Assembly (NCBI GenBank): GCA_963588595.1
Contig: CAVAIA010000003.1
Span: 1 to 31,867, forward strand
DNA length: 31,867 nucleotides
Direction of reading: 5' to 3'
Source of the DNA: Phoenicibacter sp963588595
GTDB lineage: Bacteria; Actinomycetota; Coriobacteriia; Coriobacteriales; Eggerthellaceae
Part shown: positions 23,479-31,867 of the stretch, one piece after another
Position numbering within the stretch: the first letter of the stretch is position 1
Layout: each line of letters begins with the position of its first letter
Position numbers and translations under genes: made by a program
The notes under the pieces: generated by a model
Seen by the model: the letters and a program-made list of their open reading frames with translations, nothing else
Databases searched by the model: none
What the model was told of the DNA's origin: nothing

Positions 23479-24504
23479 CTACTTTACGTTCTTAACAAAA
23501 GACATATCAACCACGTCAGCATAAGCTATGTCGCTTTTAATAAGTCCAGTCTTTTTGCACATGTTGACAACCGCCTTTTGTCCTTCTTCAGAAACCATTC
23601 CATCGCTCGAGAATTTATCTCTAACTAAAGCAACCTCTTTAGCAATAATATCCTGCTCAAGACTTCCAAATGAAGGCTTCAAACTCGCTGCAACTTCATC
23701 ATCGCTGTGATTCGAAATCCATTTTTGAGCCTCAATGATTGCATTAACAACTTTTTGGCAAACTTCAGGGTTCTCCTGAGCGTACTTAGTCGTCGTGCAA
23801 ATCATTTCAGCTGGAAAGTCTGACGACCCAAGATATTTCTCACATTGATCAGCTTGAGTCGTGTCTGCCAAAAGATTATATTCAAAGTCGCCAAGAGCAG
23901 GTAAATTCGACATATTAACAAAAGCAGCAGCAACCTCTCCATTGACCAATGCCTGCATTCCAGCACTTTGATCCGAGACCTGAAGTAAAGTAACATCCTT
24001 GCTCACGTCAAGTCCTGCTTCCTCAAGAACACTCGTCGTGAAAGCATATGGAGCTGAACCAGCGTCAGAAGCATAAATTGCTTGTCCTTTTAGCTGGCTA
24101 ACGTCGGTTATGTCTTTCTTTGAAATAAACCCATAAATTCTTGTCTTTAGCATTGTTGCTAAAACTTTAGATTCCATTCCCTGTTCTTGAGCAACTAATA
24201 GTGGCTCTTGAGAAAGCATGCTAAATTGACAATCACCAGCATGCATGGCTTGAAATCCTTTAGGCCCGCCAGGGGAAGTAAATTCAACTTCGAGACCTTG
24301 ATTCTCGAAAAAGCCCTCTGATTTTGCAATGTAGACAGGAGCCCAGCTCACCGTGCTAATCGCAGAAATCTTGACCTTTGTCTTTTCGGAGCTTGTTTGC
24401 GATGAAGTGCTAGAATTGCTCGAGTTCGAAGAACATCCAGGCAAAAAACCGACGCACAACAATAAACACAATCCGATCGCAAAAAATTTCCTTACCAACT
24501 TCAT
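23479..24504 (-). CDS. ABC importer substrate-binding lipoprotein (NMT1/SsuA-like)
   Basis: A 341-residue lipoprotein. Its signal peptide (1-23) ends in the lipobox LPGC, with C24 as the lipidated residue, followed by a Ser/Asn/Thr linker. The mature part has the NMT1/SsuA-type periplasmic-binding fold: ISTVSWAPVYIAKSEGFFE, then FQAMHAGDCQFSML and DVSQLKGQAIYASDAGSAPY. It captures the substrate outside the membrane; family substrates include aliphatic sulfonates, taurine, nitrate and thiamine precursors, and the ligand here is unknown. ATG 24504 is chosen because AAAGGA lies six bases upstream; the in-frame ATG at 24519 overlaps that site. Confidence 0.94.
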   Translation of the reverse strand: MKLVRKFFAIGLCLLLCVGFLPGCSSNSSNSSTSSQTSSEKTKVKISAISTVSWAPVYIAKSEGFFENQGLEVEFTSPGGPKGFQAMHAGDCQFSMLSQEPLLVAQEQGMESKVLATMLKTRIYGFISKKDITDVSQLKGQAIYASDAGSAPYAFTTSVLEEAGLDVSKDVTLLQVSDQSAGMQALVNGEVAAAFVNMSNLPALGDFEYNLLADTTQADQCEKYLGSSDFPAEMICTTTKYAQENPEVCQKVVNAIIEAQKWISNHSDDEVAASLKPSFGSLEQDIIAKEVALVRDKFSSDGMVSEEGQKAVVNMCKKTGLIKSDIAYADVVDMSFVKNVK

Positions 24505-24607
24505 AATACATCCTTTCATAAAAAACTAACATAATGCTAAATTTAAGCATTTAAATATTACTACTCCTTAAAAAAAAAGGAAGATTTTAAATTTCACTAA
24601 ATTAATT

Positions 24608-27088
24608 TTACACTCCCCTGAAAAGATGGCCCGTTGTGGTTGAAGGCAAGCGCTTCTTTGGCGGGGAATTTAGAGCCTCTTTAAAGCGAGATAGGATTCT
24701 AAATAGGCAATCTTCGTCCAAAAAAGTTGAATCAATCATAAATCGGCTAACGCCTGCATCAATGAGTTCGCATAAGTTTGGGGAAAGATCGATGTCAACG
24801 CTGTTATAAATGGTTGACCTGCCAAAACAATCGCTAACGACAGGAAACTCAAAATCTTTTCTGTCTTTTAGCCAATGAGGCACTTTTCTTCTTTTGCAAT
24901 TTGGACAATTCTCATTGCAATGCCCCTCAGTCATTAAAACGCAATGCTCGCAAGTCATAAGGCGTTGTCTTCCGAAGGCAAAAATTCCAACCTCGCTATT
25001 AATTTTTTGAGATATGTCTTTAATTTGACCAAAATTTAATTCTGGAGATAACCACAAGACTTCTGGCGCAACCTTGTTTACCAAAGAAACGCTCGCATCG
25101 TTTGTGACGGGGAAAAATTGACCGATTTCTAGCCTTGAGCCTGCGGCAATAGCTTGAAAAATTGAGGCTGCGTCCTCGCAATAGAAGTTCTCTCCTTCCT
25201 CAAACTTATCCTCAAAGTTTAAATTCAATTTATTTTCCCTTGAGCTGCCTTGAGCGTCATGATTGACTAAAGGCATCATTAAAGCGATGTCATTTGGATA
25301 AGTTGATTGGTCAGATTCTGACTTTAAACACCCTTTTCTTTCCCCAAAACCTTTCTTTAAATTTTTTACAGGAACATAAACTAAAGCTCCATTCTTTTTC
25401 GCAACTCGCGCCATGCTTGGGTTTGTTGCAATTACGCATATCTTCGCCTCATTTTCTTTATCGTCTTTCGAGCTTGAGACTAAATTGTTAAAGTTCTCAA
25501 AAACTATTTTCTTTGCATTGTTAAATTGATAACCATTAGAATTTTTTTTCAAGATTTTTTGTTTTAGCGCCTCAAGCGCCTCAGTCCTTAAATGGTGAAT
25601 TGAAGAAAAGCCAATTCCCACTCCTTCATCTAAATCAATGTCGATCGCTTTTAACTTAAAATCTGTGTTTCCCAAACGGTCAAAATGCTCTTTGACCTCG
25701 GCGGACGTTATAGTCTTCGTTCTCGCTTTTTCTACAACATCACCTTTAACAATCGCGCTTATCTCTTTGGATGGACATTCAACATAGATTTCTAATGGGG
25801 TGCCAATTCTCATCTTCACTTTTGCGTTAATTTCAACTTTAGGTTTTAAGAAACTCTCTTCAAAAGAGCTCTTAGAATCCCTTATTTTAAAAACTCTATC
25901 CTTAACTCTCACATCTTTACAATCAACGCTTGTTAGAACCTTGATTGATTTGTCTTTTAAATCAATTTGCTCAATTTTAATCGGCGTTTGACCACGCTTT
26001 GTCCAAATGTTTATCAAATCTCCAAGACAAACATCACTTTGCGTTTCAATGACGAGCTCAACCTCATCTTCTCCAAAAATCTTTTTACTCTTAACGCGCC
26101 CAACGAACACGCCACGGTTATTTGGACGGTCATAGCTCATCATGTTATTCCCACGCTCGCCCAAAATAAGTCCATTTGTGAAACCGCGTGAAAAAGAAGC
26201 TTTCAATCTCTCACGTTGCTTCTTGGTCGGGACAGCCGAATTTCCTTTTTTAATGGAATCTAGAACTTCACGATAAACTTTAGTCACAGCAAAGACATAT
26301 TCAGCAGACTTCATCCGCCCTTCAATCTTTAGGCTGTCAACTCCTATCTTTGAAAAATCGCCCAAATTATCAATTGTGCACATGTCTTTAGGAGACAAAA
26401 GATAAGGGCCCTTGACTTCGGGGCAATTGACTTCCTTTTTGTTTTCAGTAGACAAAAGTTTATAAGGCAAGCGACAAGCTTGGGCGCAAAGCCCTCTATT
26501 TGCCGACCTTGCTCCAATCATTGAACTTAACAAACATTGACCCGAATAGCAAACGCAAATTGCGCCATGAGCAAAACATTCAATCTCGATCCCTAACTTA
26601 TGCGCCTCATTTGTTATCGCCACGATCTCTCCTAAAGTCAACTCTCGCGCGAGCGTTATTCTCTTAACACCGATAGAATGCGCTGCATGAACCCCAGAGA
26701 CGGAATGAATGTTTGCTTGCGTTGAAACATGCACGAAGTCTTTACCTAAAGCTTTATTAATTTCAAATGCGATCCCGAGATCTTGCACAATAAAAGCATC
26801 AACCCCAGCTTTAGCTGCCACCTCAACCAATTTAAGAGCCTCTTTTATCTCTTTTGTTATAACGAGAGTGTTTAGAGTTAAAAAAACTTTAACTCCCCGC
26901 AAATGGCAATAGTCAACATATTCGCTCAAAGTTTTTGATGAAAAGTTTTCTGCTCCTCGCCTCGCGTTAAAGTTTTCGAGACCCAAATAAACAGCATCAG
27001 CGCCTGCCACAACAGCAGCGTTCAACGATTTTGGAGTCCCCGCAGGAGCGAGGAGCTCCGGAACTTTAAAGTTGTTAATTTTTTCCAC
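24608..27088 (-). CDS. Large peptidase U32-family protein (RlhA-like, with DUF3656-like region)
   Basis: An 826-residue protein. The N-terminal U32 domain (about 8-330) has the family signature ESLKIEGRMKSAEYVFAVTK (here DSLKIEGRM) and the cysteine region YSGQCLLSSMIGARSANRG followed by LCAQACR (C178, C180, C185, C201, C205), where U32 RNA-modifying enzymes hold an Fe-S cluster. A DUF3656-like region follows. The last 120 residues add a second cysteine cluster, C-x2-C-x7-C-x3-C-x2-C near residue 714. Relatives such as E. coli RlhA hydroxylate 23S rRNA cytidine 2501, which is more likely than proteolysis. The start appears to be GTG (27086-27088) with a weak ribosome site. Confidence 0.88.
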   Translation of the reverse strand: MEKINNFKVPELLAPAGTPKSLNAAVVAGADAVYLGLENFNARRGAENFSSKTLSEYVDYCHLRGVKVFLTLNTLVITKEIKEALKLVEVAAKAGVDAFIVQDLGIAFEINKALGKDFVHVSTQANIHSVSGVHAAHSIGVKRITLARELTLGEIVAITNEAHKLGIEIECFAHGAICVCYSGQCLLSSMIGARSANRGLCAQACRLPYKLLSTENKKEVNCPEVKGPYLLSPKDMCTIDNLGDFSKIGVDSLKIEGRMKSAEYVFAVTKVYREVLDSIKKGNSAVPTKKQRERLKASFSRGFTNGLILGERGNNMMSYDRPNNRGVFVGRVKSKKIFGEDEVELVIETQSDVCLGDLINIWTKRGQTPIKIEQIDLKDKSIKVLTSVDCKDVRVKDRVFKIRDSKSSFEESFLKPKVEINAKVKMRIGTPLEIYVECPSKEISAIVKGDVVEKARTKTITSAEVKEHFDRLGNTDFKLKAIDIDLDEGVGIGFSSIHHLRTEALEALKQKILKKNSNGYQFNNAKKIVFENFNNLVSSSKDDKENEAKICVIATNPSMARVAKKNGALVYVPVKNLKKGFGERKGCLKSESDQSTYPNDIALMMPLVNHDAQGSSRENKLNLNFEDKFEEGENFYCEDAASIFQAIAAGSRLEIGQFFPVTNDASVSLVNKVAPEVLWLSPELNFGQIKDISQKINSEVGIFAFGRQRLMTCEHCVLMTEGHCNENCPNCKRRKVPHWLKDRKDFEFPVVSDCFGRSTIYNSVDIDLSPNLCELIDAGVSRFMIDSTFLDEDCLFRILSRFKEALNSPPKKRLPSTTTGHLFRGV

Positions 27089-27124
27089 GCTCTTTAAATT
27101 TATTTAGAAAAACTTTGCTAAAAA

Positions 27125-27676
27125 CTATTTTTGAGTTTGACTCTTTGTTAATGACTCAATTTTTTCTTTTAGATAAGTGTCAGCATCTTGAACTTCTTTT
27201 ATGGCGCTGTCATAAGCTTCTTGCGCAGACGCAATTGAAGATGCATTGTTAACAGACGCACTCGGGTTCTCCATCGAGCTAATAACGACATCGTTAACTT
27301 TATTCAACGCATCTTTTAAGGTTGCGCAAGCATTTTTATACTTATCACAACCCTCTTTGATTTCATCTGGCGCCTCAAGACTTTGCACCTTATCGAGAGC
27401 CTCATTTATAGAGTTCATGGCAATTTTTGCGTTGACTGTGTCTCCTGTTCCCAACGCTTTTGAATAATCATCGGCCTTTTGCGAAATCTCACTGGACAAC
27501 GAATTTAAAGAAATCGCAAAGTCGCTCGCTTGAGTAATAGGATCCTTTTGTTGATTTTGTGTGTCAGCGGGAAGGAAATTGGAGCTACATCCCCCAAGAA
27601 GGATTGCCGAAAACATTAGACCAACAAAAAAAATAGCAAGAGTAAACTTTTTTAGATTCAAATTCTTAATTTTCAT
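27125..27676 (-). CDS. Small helical lipoprotein of unknown function
   Basis: A 183-residue protein with a type II signal peptide (hydrophobic 11-26) and lipobox LGGC (C30). The mature part is strongly helical, with heptad-like spacing from 50 to 180 and many D, E, K and S residues, probably a helical bundle or coiled coil on the outer face of the membrane. AAAGGATG lies nine bases before the ATG. It starts 27 bases after the stop of the PBP gene, so it is likely co-transcribed and could serve envelope assembly; no function is assigned. Confidence 0.85.
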   Translation of the reverse strand: MKIKNLNLKKFTLAIFFVGLMFSAILLGGCSSNFLPADTQNQQKDPITQASDFAISLNSLSSEISQKADDYSKALGTGDTVNAKIAMNSINEALDKVQSLEAPDEIKEGCDKYKNACATLKDALNKVNDVVISSMENPSASVNNASSIASAQEAYDSAIKEVQDADTYLKEKIESLTKSQTQK

Positions 27677-27702
27677 AAAAACACATCCTTTATAAATTTA
27701 TA

Positions 27703-29766
27703 TCATCCAGTATTAGAGTTTGAAGACGATGTCCCGCCACTTCTATTCGTCGAACTCCCATTGCTAGAATTGCTATTGCTGTTGCTGTTAGAGTTGCTAT
27801 TGTTATTGTATTTATAACTATAGCTGCTCGACCAATAGCCACCTATATGGTTTTCAGAATCCGTGAAATTGGTTTGATAAGAAGGATTCGAAGCATCAAA
27901 GAATGCCTCATTTTGCCCTTTCAGGTAGTTATTTATAAAGACCGCAAACGCACTTTGAGAGGTCGAATAGCAACTCCTTGCATCTGAATAGTTCGTTGTC
28001 AAATCTCCCATCCAAAACGCTGCTGAAATTTGGGGAGTGACTCCAACCCACCAAGCGTCCTTATAATCGTCGGTTGTTCCAGATTTTCCAGCTGCAACTT
28101 GATAGGATGGTTTCGCTTCGATTCCTGTTCCGTCGTTTAAGACGCTTTTCATGCACTCAATTGCCGCATGAGCAACTTCAGCAGAAATCGCTTTCGTTCC
28201 CTTGGGATTAGAATTATCAACGAGAACTTTGCCACTAGCATCTGTTATCTTTAAAACGCACTCTGGCTCGTAATAAGTTCCGCCATTTGCGATGGCTGCA
28301 AAAGATGTTGCCATTTGCAATGGGGTAATTGATGCAACTCCAAGCGTTAGCGCTGGGACTTCAGGCAAATCAGAAGTTATGCCAAGCCGCCTTGCAACGT
28401 CGATCACCTTTGCAGGAGTGACAGAATTGCAAAGGCGGACGAATCCAGTGTTTGATGACACTGCCAAAGCGCTTTTTATGGAGCGCGTCCCATAGTTAGT
28501 GTTGTTATAGTTTGAAATAGTTGCTCCATTGATAGTCATCGTGGTCGAGCAATCAATCATTGTGTTAGGATTGATTCCAGCCTCCAGAGCTGCTATAAGC
28601 GTGAAAACCTTAAAGGTTGAGCCGACTTGGCGCCCGCTTGTTCCCTCACCAGTTACAAGATTGACCTCGCTTTCTTCATAGTTGCCCGTTCCATGAATGG
28701 CTTTTATATAGCCAGTTGAAGGCTCGACTGCAACGCTTGCAACTTCAAACCCAGACGATTTAGCTTTATTGTTGCTTGCATAGTCGAGATCCTCTTGCGC
28801 TTCTAAATCAAGCGTTGTTATAACATTTAATCCACTCCCAAACAAATCAGCCGAGGTGATGCCATATTTTTCAGCGTTGCTAGTCAATTGGTTTCTTGCA
28901 TAACTTGTGAAATATGGATACATTTTAATCCCTTGACTAGAAGTTTCTGAAACGTTTAAAGTTATCTCTTGCGCCATGACAGCTTGCGCTTCTTCTGCCG
29001 TTATAACATTGTTCTCAGCCATTCTGGTTAAAACAATGTTTCGCCTGTTGACGCACGCCTCCATATTGTCGATTGGATTGTTATAGGTTGGAGATTGTGG
29101 GATTCCGATCAAAGTTGCAGCTTCATTTAAGTTAAGCTCTGAAGCACTCTTTGAAAAATAACGTTGAGAAGCAGCCTCAATGCCGTAAGCGCCGCTACCA
29201 TAGTTGATCGTGTTTAGATAGAACAGCAAAATCTCATCTTTTGAATAAAGTTCTTCCATTTTAAGGGAGAGATAAATCTCGCGAACCTTTCTCTTGAAGG
29301 TTCTATCTTGCATTTCATCACTGATGACAGTGTTTCTTGCCAATTGCATAGTTATAGTGGAACCGCCCTCAAGACTGCTTCCAGTCAAATTTTTAAAAAA
29401 CGCACGAGTTGTTCCATAAAGGTCAAAACCGTTATGAGAATAAAAACGCTCATCCTCAGTTGCAACTGTCCCCTTCTTAACGTAATCACAAATTTGATCA
29501 AGTTGAACTGGCTGCCTGTTTTCTAATTGAAATTCTGCAAGAACTGTCTCTCCATCGCTTGCAAACACTTTCGAGGTAGATGAATTGTTTAGAGAATCAA
29601 GATTTGAATAATCTGGAATGTCCTCTAGCCAGCTTGAACAAATAGAATAGACTCCAATGCCTAAAGCAACAAGAATTGCAAATAAAACTAAAAGGATCGT
29701 CAAAACACCACTTTTTATGTCATGCTTGCGAACGCCTTTTCGCTTTTTTAAAGCTCTAGAAGCCAT
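27703..29766 (-). CDS. Class A penicillin-binding protein
   Basis: A bifunctional peptidoglycan synthase of 687 residues. A basic cytoplasmic tail and one membrane anchor (20-42) are followed by a GT51 glycosyltransferase domain (about 70-245) with EDERFYSHNG (E104) and GGSTITMQLARN. The transpeptidase domain (about 330-620) has the active-site motif STFK (S383, K386), SSN (437-439) and KSGT (561-564). The C-terminal tail (about 645-687) is low-complexity Asn/Ser/Gly, an extracellular linker. A GAGGAG lies 13 bases before the ATG. It heads the - strand series and has its own extended -10 promoter. Confidence 0.96.
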   Translation of the reverse strand: MASRALKKRKGVRKHDIKSGVLTILLVLFAILVALGIGVYSICSSWLEDIPDYSNLDSLNNSSTSKVFASDGETVLAEFQLENRQPVQLDQICDYVKKGTVATEDERFYSHNGFDLYGTTRAFFKNLTGSSLEGGSTITMQLARNTVISDEMQDRTFKRKVREIYLSLKMEELYSKDEILLFYLNTINYGSGAYGIEAASQRYFSKSASELNLNEAATLIGIPQSPTYNNPIDNMEACVNRRNIVLTRMAENNVITAEEAQAVMAQEITLNVSETSSQGIKMYPYFTSYARNQLTSNAEKYGITSADLFGSGLNVITTLDLEAQEDLDYASNNKAKSSGFEVASVAVEPSTGYIKAIHGTGNYEESEVNLVTGEGTSGRQVGSTFKVFTLIAALEAGINPNTMIDCSTTMTINGATISNYNNTNYGTRSIKSALAVSSNTGFVRLCNSVTPAKVIDVARRLGITSDLPEVPALTLGVASITPLQMATSFAAIANGGTYYEPECVLKITDASGKVLVDNSNPKGTKAISAEVAHAAIECMKSVLNDGTGIEAKPSYQVAAGKSGTTDDYKDAWWVGVTPQISAAFWMGDLTTNYSDARSCYSTSQSAFAVFINNYLKGQNEAFFDASNPSYQTNFTDSENHIGGYWSSSYSYKYNNNSNSNSNSNSNSSNGSSTNRSGGTSSSNSNTG
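27740..27815 (-). repeat. Asn/Ser-coding short tandem repeats in the PBP tail
   Basis: Alternating Asn and Ser codons (AAC/AAT and AGC) form an imperfect six-base tandem repeat coding for an NSNSNS-type tract. Unit changes of six bases keep the frame, so length variation, not on/off switching, would be expected. Confidence 0.7.
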
Positions 29767-29806
29767 TAAATATGAATTTCTCCTCTAATGTTTTTTTATG
29801 AGACAT

Positions 29807-29815
29807 ATTATAGCA
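29807..29815 (-). promoter_or_regulatory. Extended -10 promoter for the PBP gene
   Basis: On the - strand TGCTATAAT is a perfect extended -10 element (TG-N-TATAAT), 41 bases before the ATG. No clear -35 is needed for this class or seen. Confidence 0.65.
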
Positions 29816-29835
29816 AAATAGGTAAATCACTAATT

Positions 29836-29841
29836 TATAAT
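29836..29841 (+). promoter_or_regulatory. -10 element for the glutamate-cysteine ligase gene
   Basis: A perfect TATAAT 18 bases before the ATG would give a very short leader that still includes the AAGGG ribosome site (about 29848-29852). The -35 is not recognisable. It is divergent from, and close to, the PBP promoter. Confidence 0.45.
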
Positions 29842-29858
29842 AAGGCTAAGGGAAAATC

Positions 29859-31100
29859 ATGAGTGCCAACAGCAAACATATAGCAAAAATGGTTGAGTTC
29901 TACGAGTCTGGCATAAAAACGGACTCGCAAAAATTGGGAGTTGAACTCGAGTATACCCTGGTTTATAAAAATTTTGACCAAGTTAAATATGATGACGAAT
30001 TCGGTCAAAAATGGTTAATGGAGTCTCTAAAAGATAAATACCCAACTCCAATTTTGGACGAGGCAAATAATTTAATCGGAGTCAAGAACGACAGGGACTC
30101 TATAACTTTAGAACCCGCAGGTCAATTTGAATTGTCAGCTGGTCCATTCAATACAATCGATGAAGTTAAAGAAACTTTTTCGACTTTCGAAAACAAAATT
30201 GATGATTTAGTCACCCCTCATGGCATTGAAATGATTCCTGTTGGTTATCATCCAAAACTTAAAGCAGAGGAGTTGACGCTGATACCTAAGGTTAGATACT
30301 CTTTGATGAATCAATACTTCCTTGCCAATTCTCCAAAAGGAATTCGCATGATGAGAGCGACGGGATCAACGCAAGTTTCTATCGATTATTCAAGCGAGGA
30401 AGATTGCTTAAAAAAACTTAAATGCTCTTATATCCTAACCCCAATTTTCGCTTTGATTTGTGACAACACGCCAATTTTTGAAGGAAAATGTAGAACTCGT
30501 CATTTAATGAGAACGAAAGTTTGGGAAGATTGCGACCCAAGACGATGTGGGATTGTGCCAGGGGTTTTAGATGACGATTTCACTTTTGAAAAATATGCAA
30601 CCTACGTCTTAAACACTAAAGCAATGTTTGAGATGGATGATGATAATAAAAATGGTCACTTGACTGACAAGACAACTTCCGAATGTTTCGGAGCTCGAGA
30701 CATAAACTTTGAAGATTGCGCGAATGCCTCATCTCATCTTTTTAACGATGTTAGGTTGAAAAACTTTATCGAGATTCGCCCAGCTGACGCGCTTCCTCTT
30801 CCAATGATGCTTTCTTATGTTGCCTTAATTAAAGGAATTTTTTATGGGGATGGCAACGTTGATGAACTCTTAAACTACTTTGGAAAAGTTTCTGAAAATG
30901 ATTTTAATGAAGCAAAAAAGTCACTCGAAAATTATGGTTTTGACGGCGAGATTTATGGAAAGAGTGTAAGTGCAATTTGCGAAAAAATTGTCTCACTCGC
31001 AAAAAATTCCTTACCAAACGAAGAAAAAGATTACCTAGACACAATTGAAAAAATTGTCTCAACGAAACAGACTTTAGCAAACACATCCTGCCCTCTTTAG
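29859..31100 (+). CDS. GCS2-type glutamate-cysteine ligase
   Basis: A 413-residue ATP-dependent ligase of the carboxylate-amine ligase/GCS2 family (plant-type GCL, actinobacterial EgtA). Landmarks are LGVELEYTLV near residue 27 (the ELE metal-binding strand), RDSITLEPAGQFELSAGP around residues 84-101, MMRATGSTQVSIDYSS near 166-181 and NFIEIRPADALPLP near 303-316. The expected product is gamma-glutamylcysteine. No glutathione synthetase or ergothioneine genes are in the window, so the dipeptide may itself be the thiol, or partners lie elsewhere. It stands alone, divergent from the PBP gene, with the repeat cluster downstream. Confidence 0.88.
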   Translation: MSANSKHIAKMVEFYESGIKTDSQKLGVELEYTLVYKNFDQVKYDDEFGQKWLMESLKDKYPTPILDEANNLIGVKNDRDSITLEPAGQFELSAGPFNTIDEVKETFSTFENKIDDLVTPHGIEMIPVGYHPKLKAEELTLIPKVRYSLMNQYFLANSPKGIRMMRATGSTQVSIDYSSEEDCLKKLKCSYILTPIFALICDNTPIFEGKCRTRHLMRTKVWEDCDPRRCGIVPGVLDDDFTFEKYATYVLNTKAMFEMDDDNKNGHLTDKTTSECFGARDINFEDCANASSHLFNDVRLKNFIEIRPADALPLPMMLSYVALIKGIFYGDGNVDELLNYFGKVSENDFNEAKKSLENYGFDGEIYGKSVSAICEKIVSLAKNSLPNEEKDYLDTIEKIVSTKQTLANTSCPL

Positions 31101-31169
31101 GCTCCATTCTTTAATTCAATAAGTTTTCGAAGTTTTCTTATGATTCTTTTAAATTAGATTTTTGTCTGC

Positions 31170-31867
31170 AAATTGGTGCCAGACTTTGATTTACCTGGGA
31201 ACTTTTGCTCTTTTTGCCAAACTACAAAGTTTGAAATAGCAAGCTCGAAACCGATCCTCGGATGGGCTCATTATCGGCGCAGCGTTACTTTTGCTCGGAT
31301 TCGTTTCTCGTGGGAAAACCGCGTGAAAAATTAGTGCCTGACATACTTTTTTGGAGTGTTTAGAATCTCACACGGTAAATTGGTGCCAAACCTGTTTTTT
31401 CAAATAGGAAAATTGGTGCCAGACTTCCGTTTACCAGGGAACTTTTTACTGAAACAAGCATAACAAGCCCAAGTATCGCTGCGCGACAACGACGCTCGTG
31501 CAAGTTAAATCAGCGAGCTTGCTTATTTGCAATTTTTGTTGCTGGCAAAAACAAGTCTGGCACCGTTTTTCTTTCACTGTTTCCCCAGGTAAATCAAAGT
31601 CTGGCACCAATTTCCTTGCCCAAGTTTTAAACACAAAAAGTGTTAAAAAGCGAGCTCATAAACACAACTCGCATTTACAACAACGGCGCGAAGCGTTACT
31701 TTTGCCCGGATTCGTTTCTCGTGGGAAATTAGTGCCAGACTTCCGTTTACCAGGGAACTTTTTATACAAATAAGCATAATGAGCAGAAGTATCGCTGCGC
31801 GACAACGGTGCCCGTGCAAGTGTAATTATCGAGCTTGCTTATTTGCAATTTTTGTTGCTGGCAAAAC
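31170..31867. repeat. Gene-free cluster of the dispersed repeat, inverted and duplicated
   Basis: The last 767 bases hold no credible gene. The core appears inverted (AAATTGGTGCCAGACTT) at 31170, 31377, 31410 and 31726 (last as AAATTAGTGCC), with a degenerate copy at 31330, and forward at about 31552 and 31596. Most are linked to a TTTACC(A/T)GGGGAA-like block. Segment 31411-31552 recurs at 31727-31867, an offset of 316 bases. A GC-richer module with GCGCAGCGTTACTTTTGC (31277) recurs at 31687, and inverted as AAGTATCGCTGCGC at 31471 and 31787. Segment 31213-31247 resembles the reverse complement of 31830-31866. No transposase gene or clear element boundary is visible. Confidence 0.85.

Noticed and set aside
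24505..24519. Earlier ATG for the substrate-binding lipoprotein
   Set aside because: Its codons include the AAAGGA that serves ATG 24504, and it would weaken the signal peptide start.
31498..31773. A 91-codon open frame in the right-edge repeat region
   Set aside because: It runs across the duplicated repeats, has no ribosome site or family resemblance, and part of it is simply translated repeat core.

Overview
The window reads as the chromosome of a strictly anaerobic, Gram-positive-type bacterium of modest GC content (about 40% by eye, not computed). Supporting signs are a class III (anaerobic) ribonucleotide reductase, two lipobox lipoproteins, a class A penicillin-binding protein, the DapL route to lysine, a GCS2-type glutamate-cysteine ligase, a GluQ enzyme, a LytTR regulator beside a CmpB-type membrane protein, and frequent TTG/GTG starts. 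I lean towards an uncultured, low-GC member of the Coriobacteriia (Actinomycetota), with Clostridia-like Bacillota as the alternative; this is inference from gene content only.

Layout. Positions 1-128 hold a cluster of a short dispersed repeat (core AAGTCTGGCACCAATTT). From 157 to 10258 all genes are on the + strand: an EamA-type transporter, a HAD phosphatase, NAD synthase, an orphan sensor histidine kinase, a small conserved protein, then a tightly packed lysine operon (dapA-dapB-dapF-dapL-lysA) whose last gene overlaps gluQ. Next come a cold-shock protein with its own terminator and an ArsP_2-like membrane exporter. The exporter is convergent with nrdD (- strand), which has a 281-base upstream region carrying likely tandem NrdR boxes and a perfect DnaA box. 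After a tail-anchored charged protein and tRNA-Lys/tRNA-Gln (+ strand), everything from 15413 to 29766 is on the - strand. Read in the direction of transcription this is: a class A PBP, a lipoprotein, a large U32 peptidase-family protein, a four-gene ABC import cassette (binding protein, ATPase, DUF169-like protein, permease), an MFS exporter fused to CBS domains, a CNNM/CorC-like CBS protein, tRNA-Leu, a LytTR response regulator and a CmpB-like membrane protein. A glutamate-cysteine ligase lies divergently from the PBP gene. The final 767 bases have no gene and hold an elaborate, partly inverted and duplicated version of the left-edge repeat.

How the genes work together. The dap operon encodes every step from aspartate semialdehyde plus pyruvate to lysine, using the one-step DapL aminotransferase shunt; meso-diaminopimelate from it could also supply the cell wall in which the PBP works. 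The ABC cassette is probably one transport unit with an unusual four-cysteine DUF169-like partner. The MFS-CBS and CNNM-CBS genes overlap by one base and may form a ligand-sensing membrane pair. The two signalling genes (histidine kinase at 2620, LytTR regulator at 16647) are of mismatched classes, so both look like orphans.

The best candidates for something undescribed are the MFS-CBS/CNNM-CBS pair, the DUF169-containing ABC cassette and the dispersed repeat family that sits at both ends of the window. No CRISPR array, prophage or intact insertion sequence was seen.
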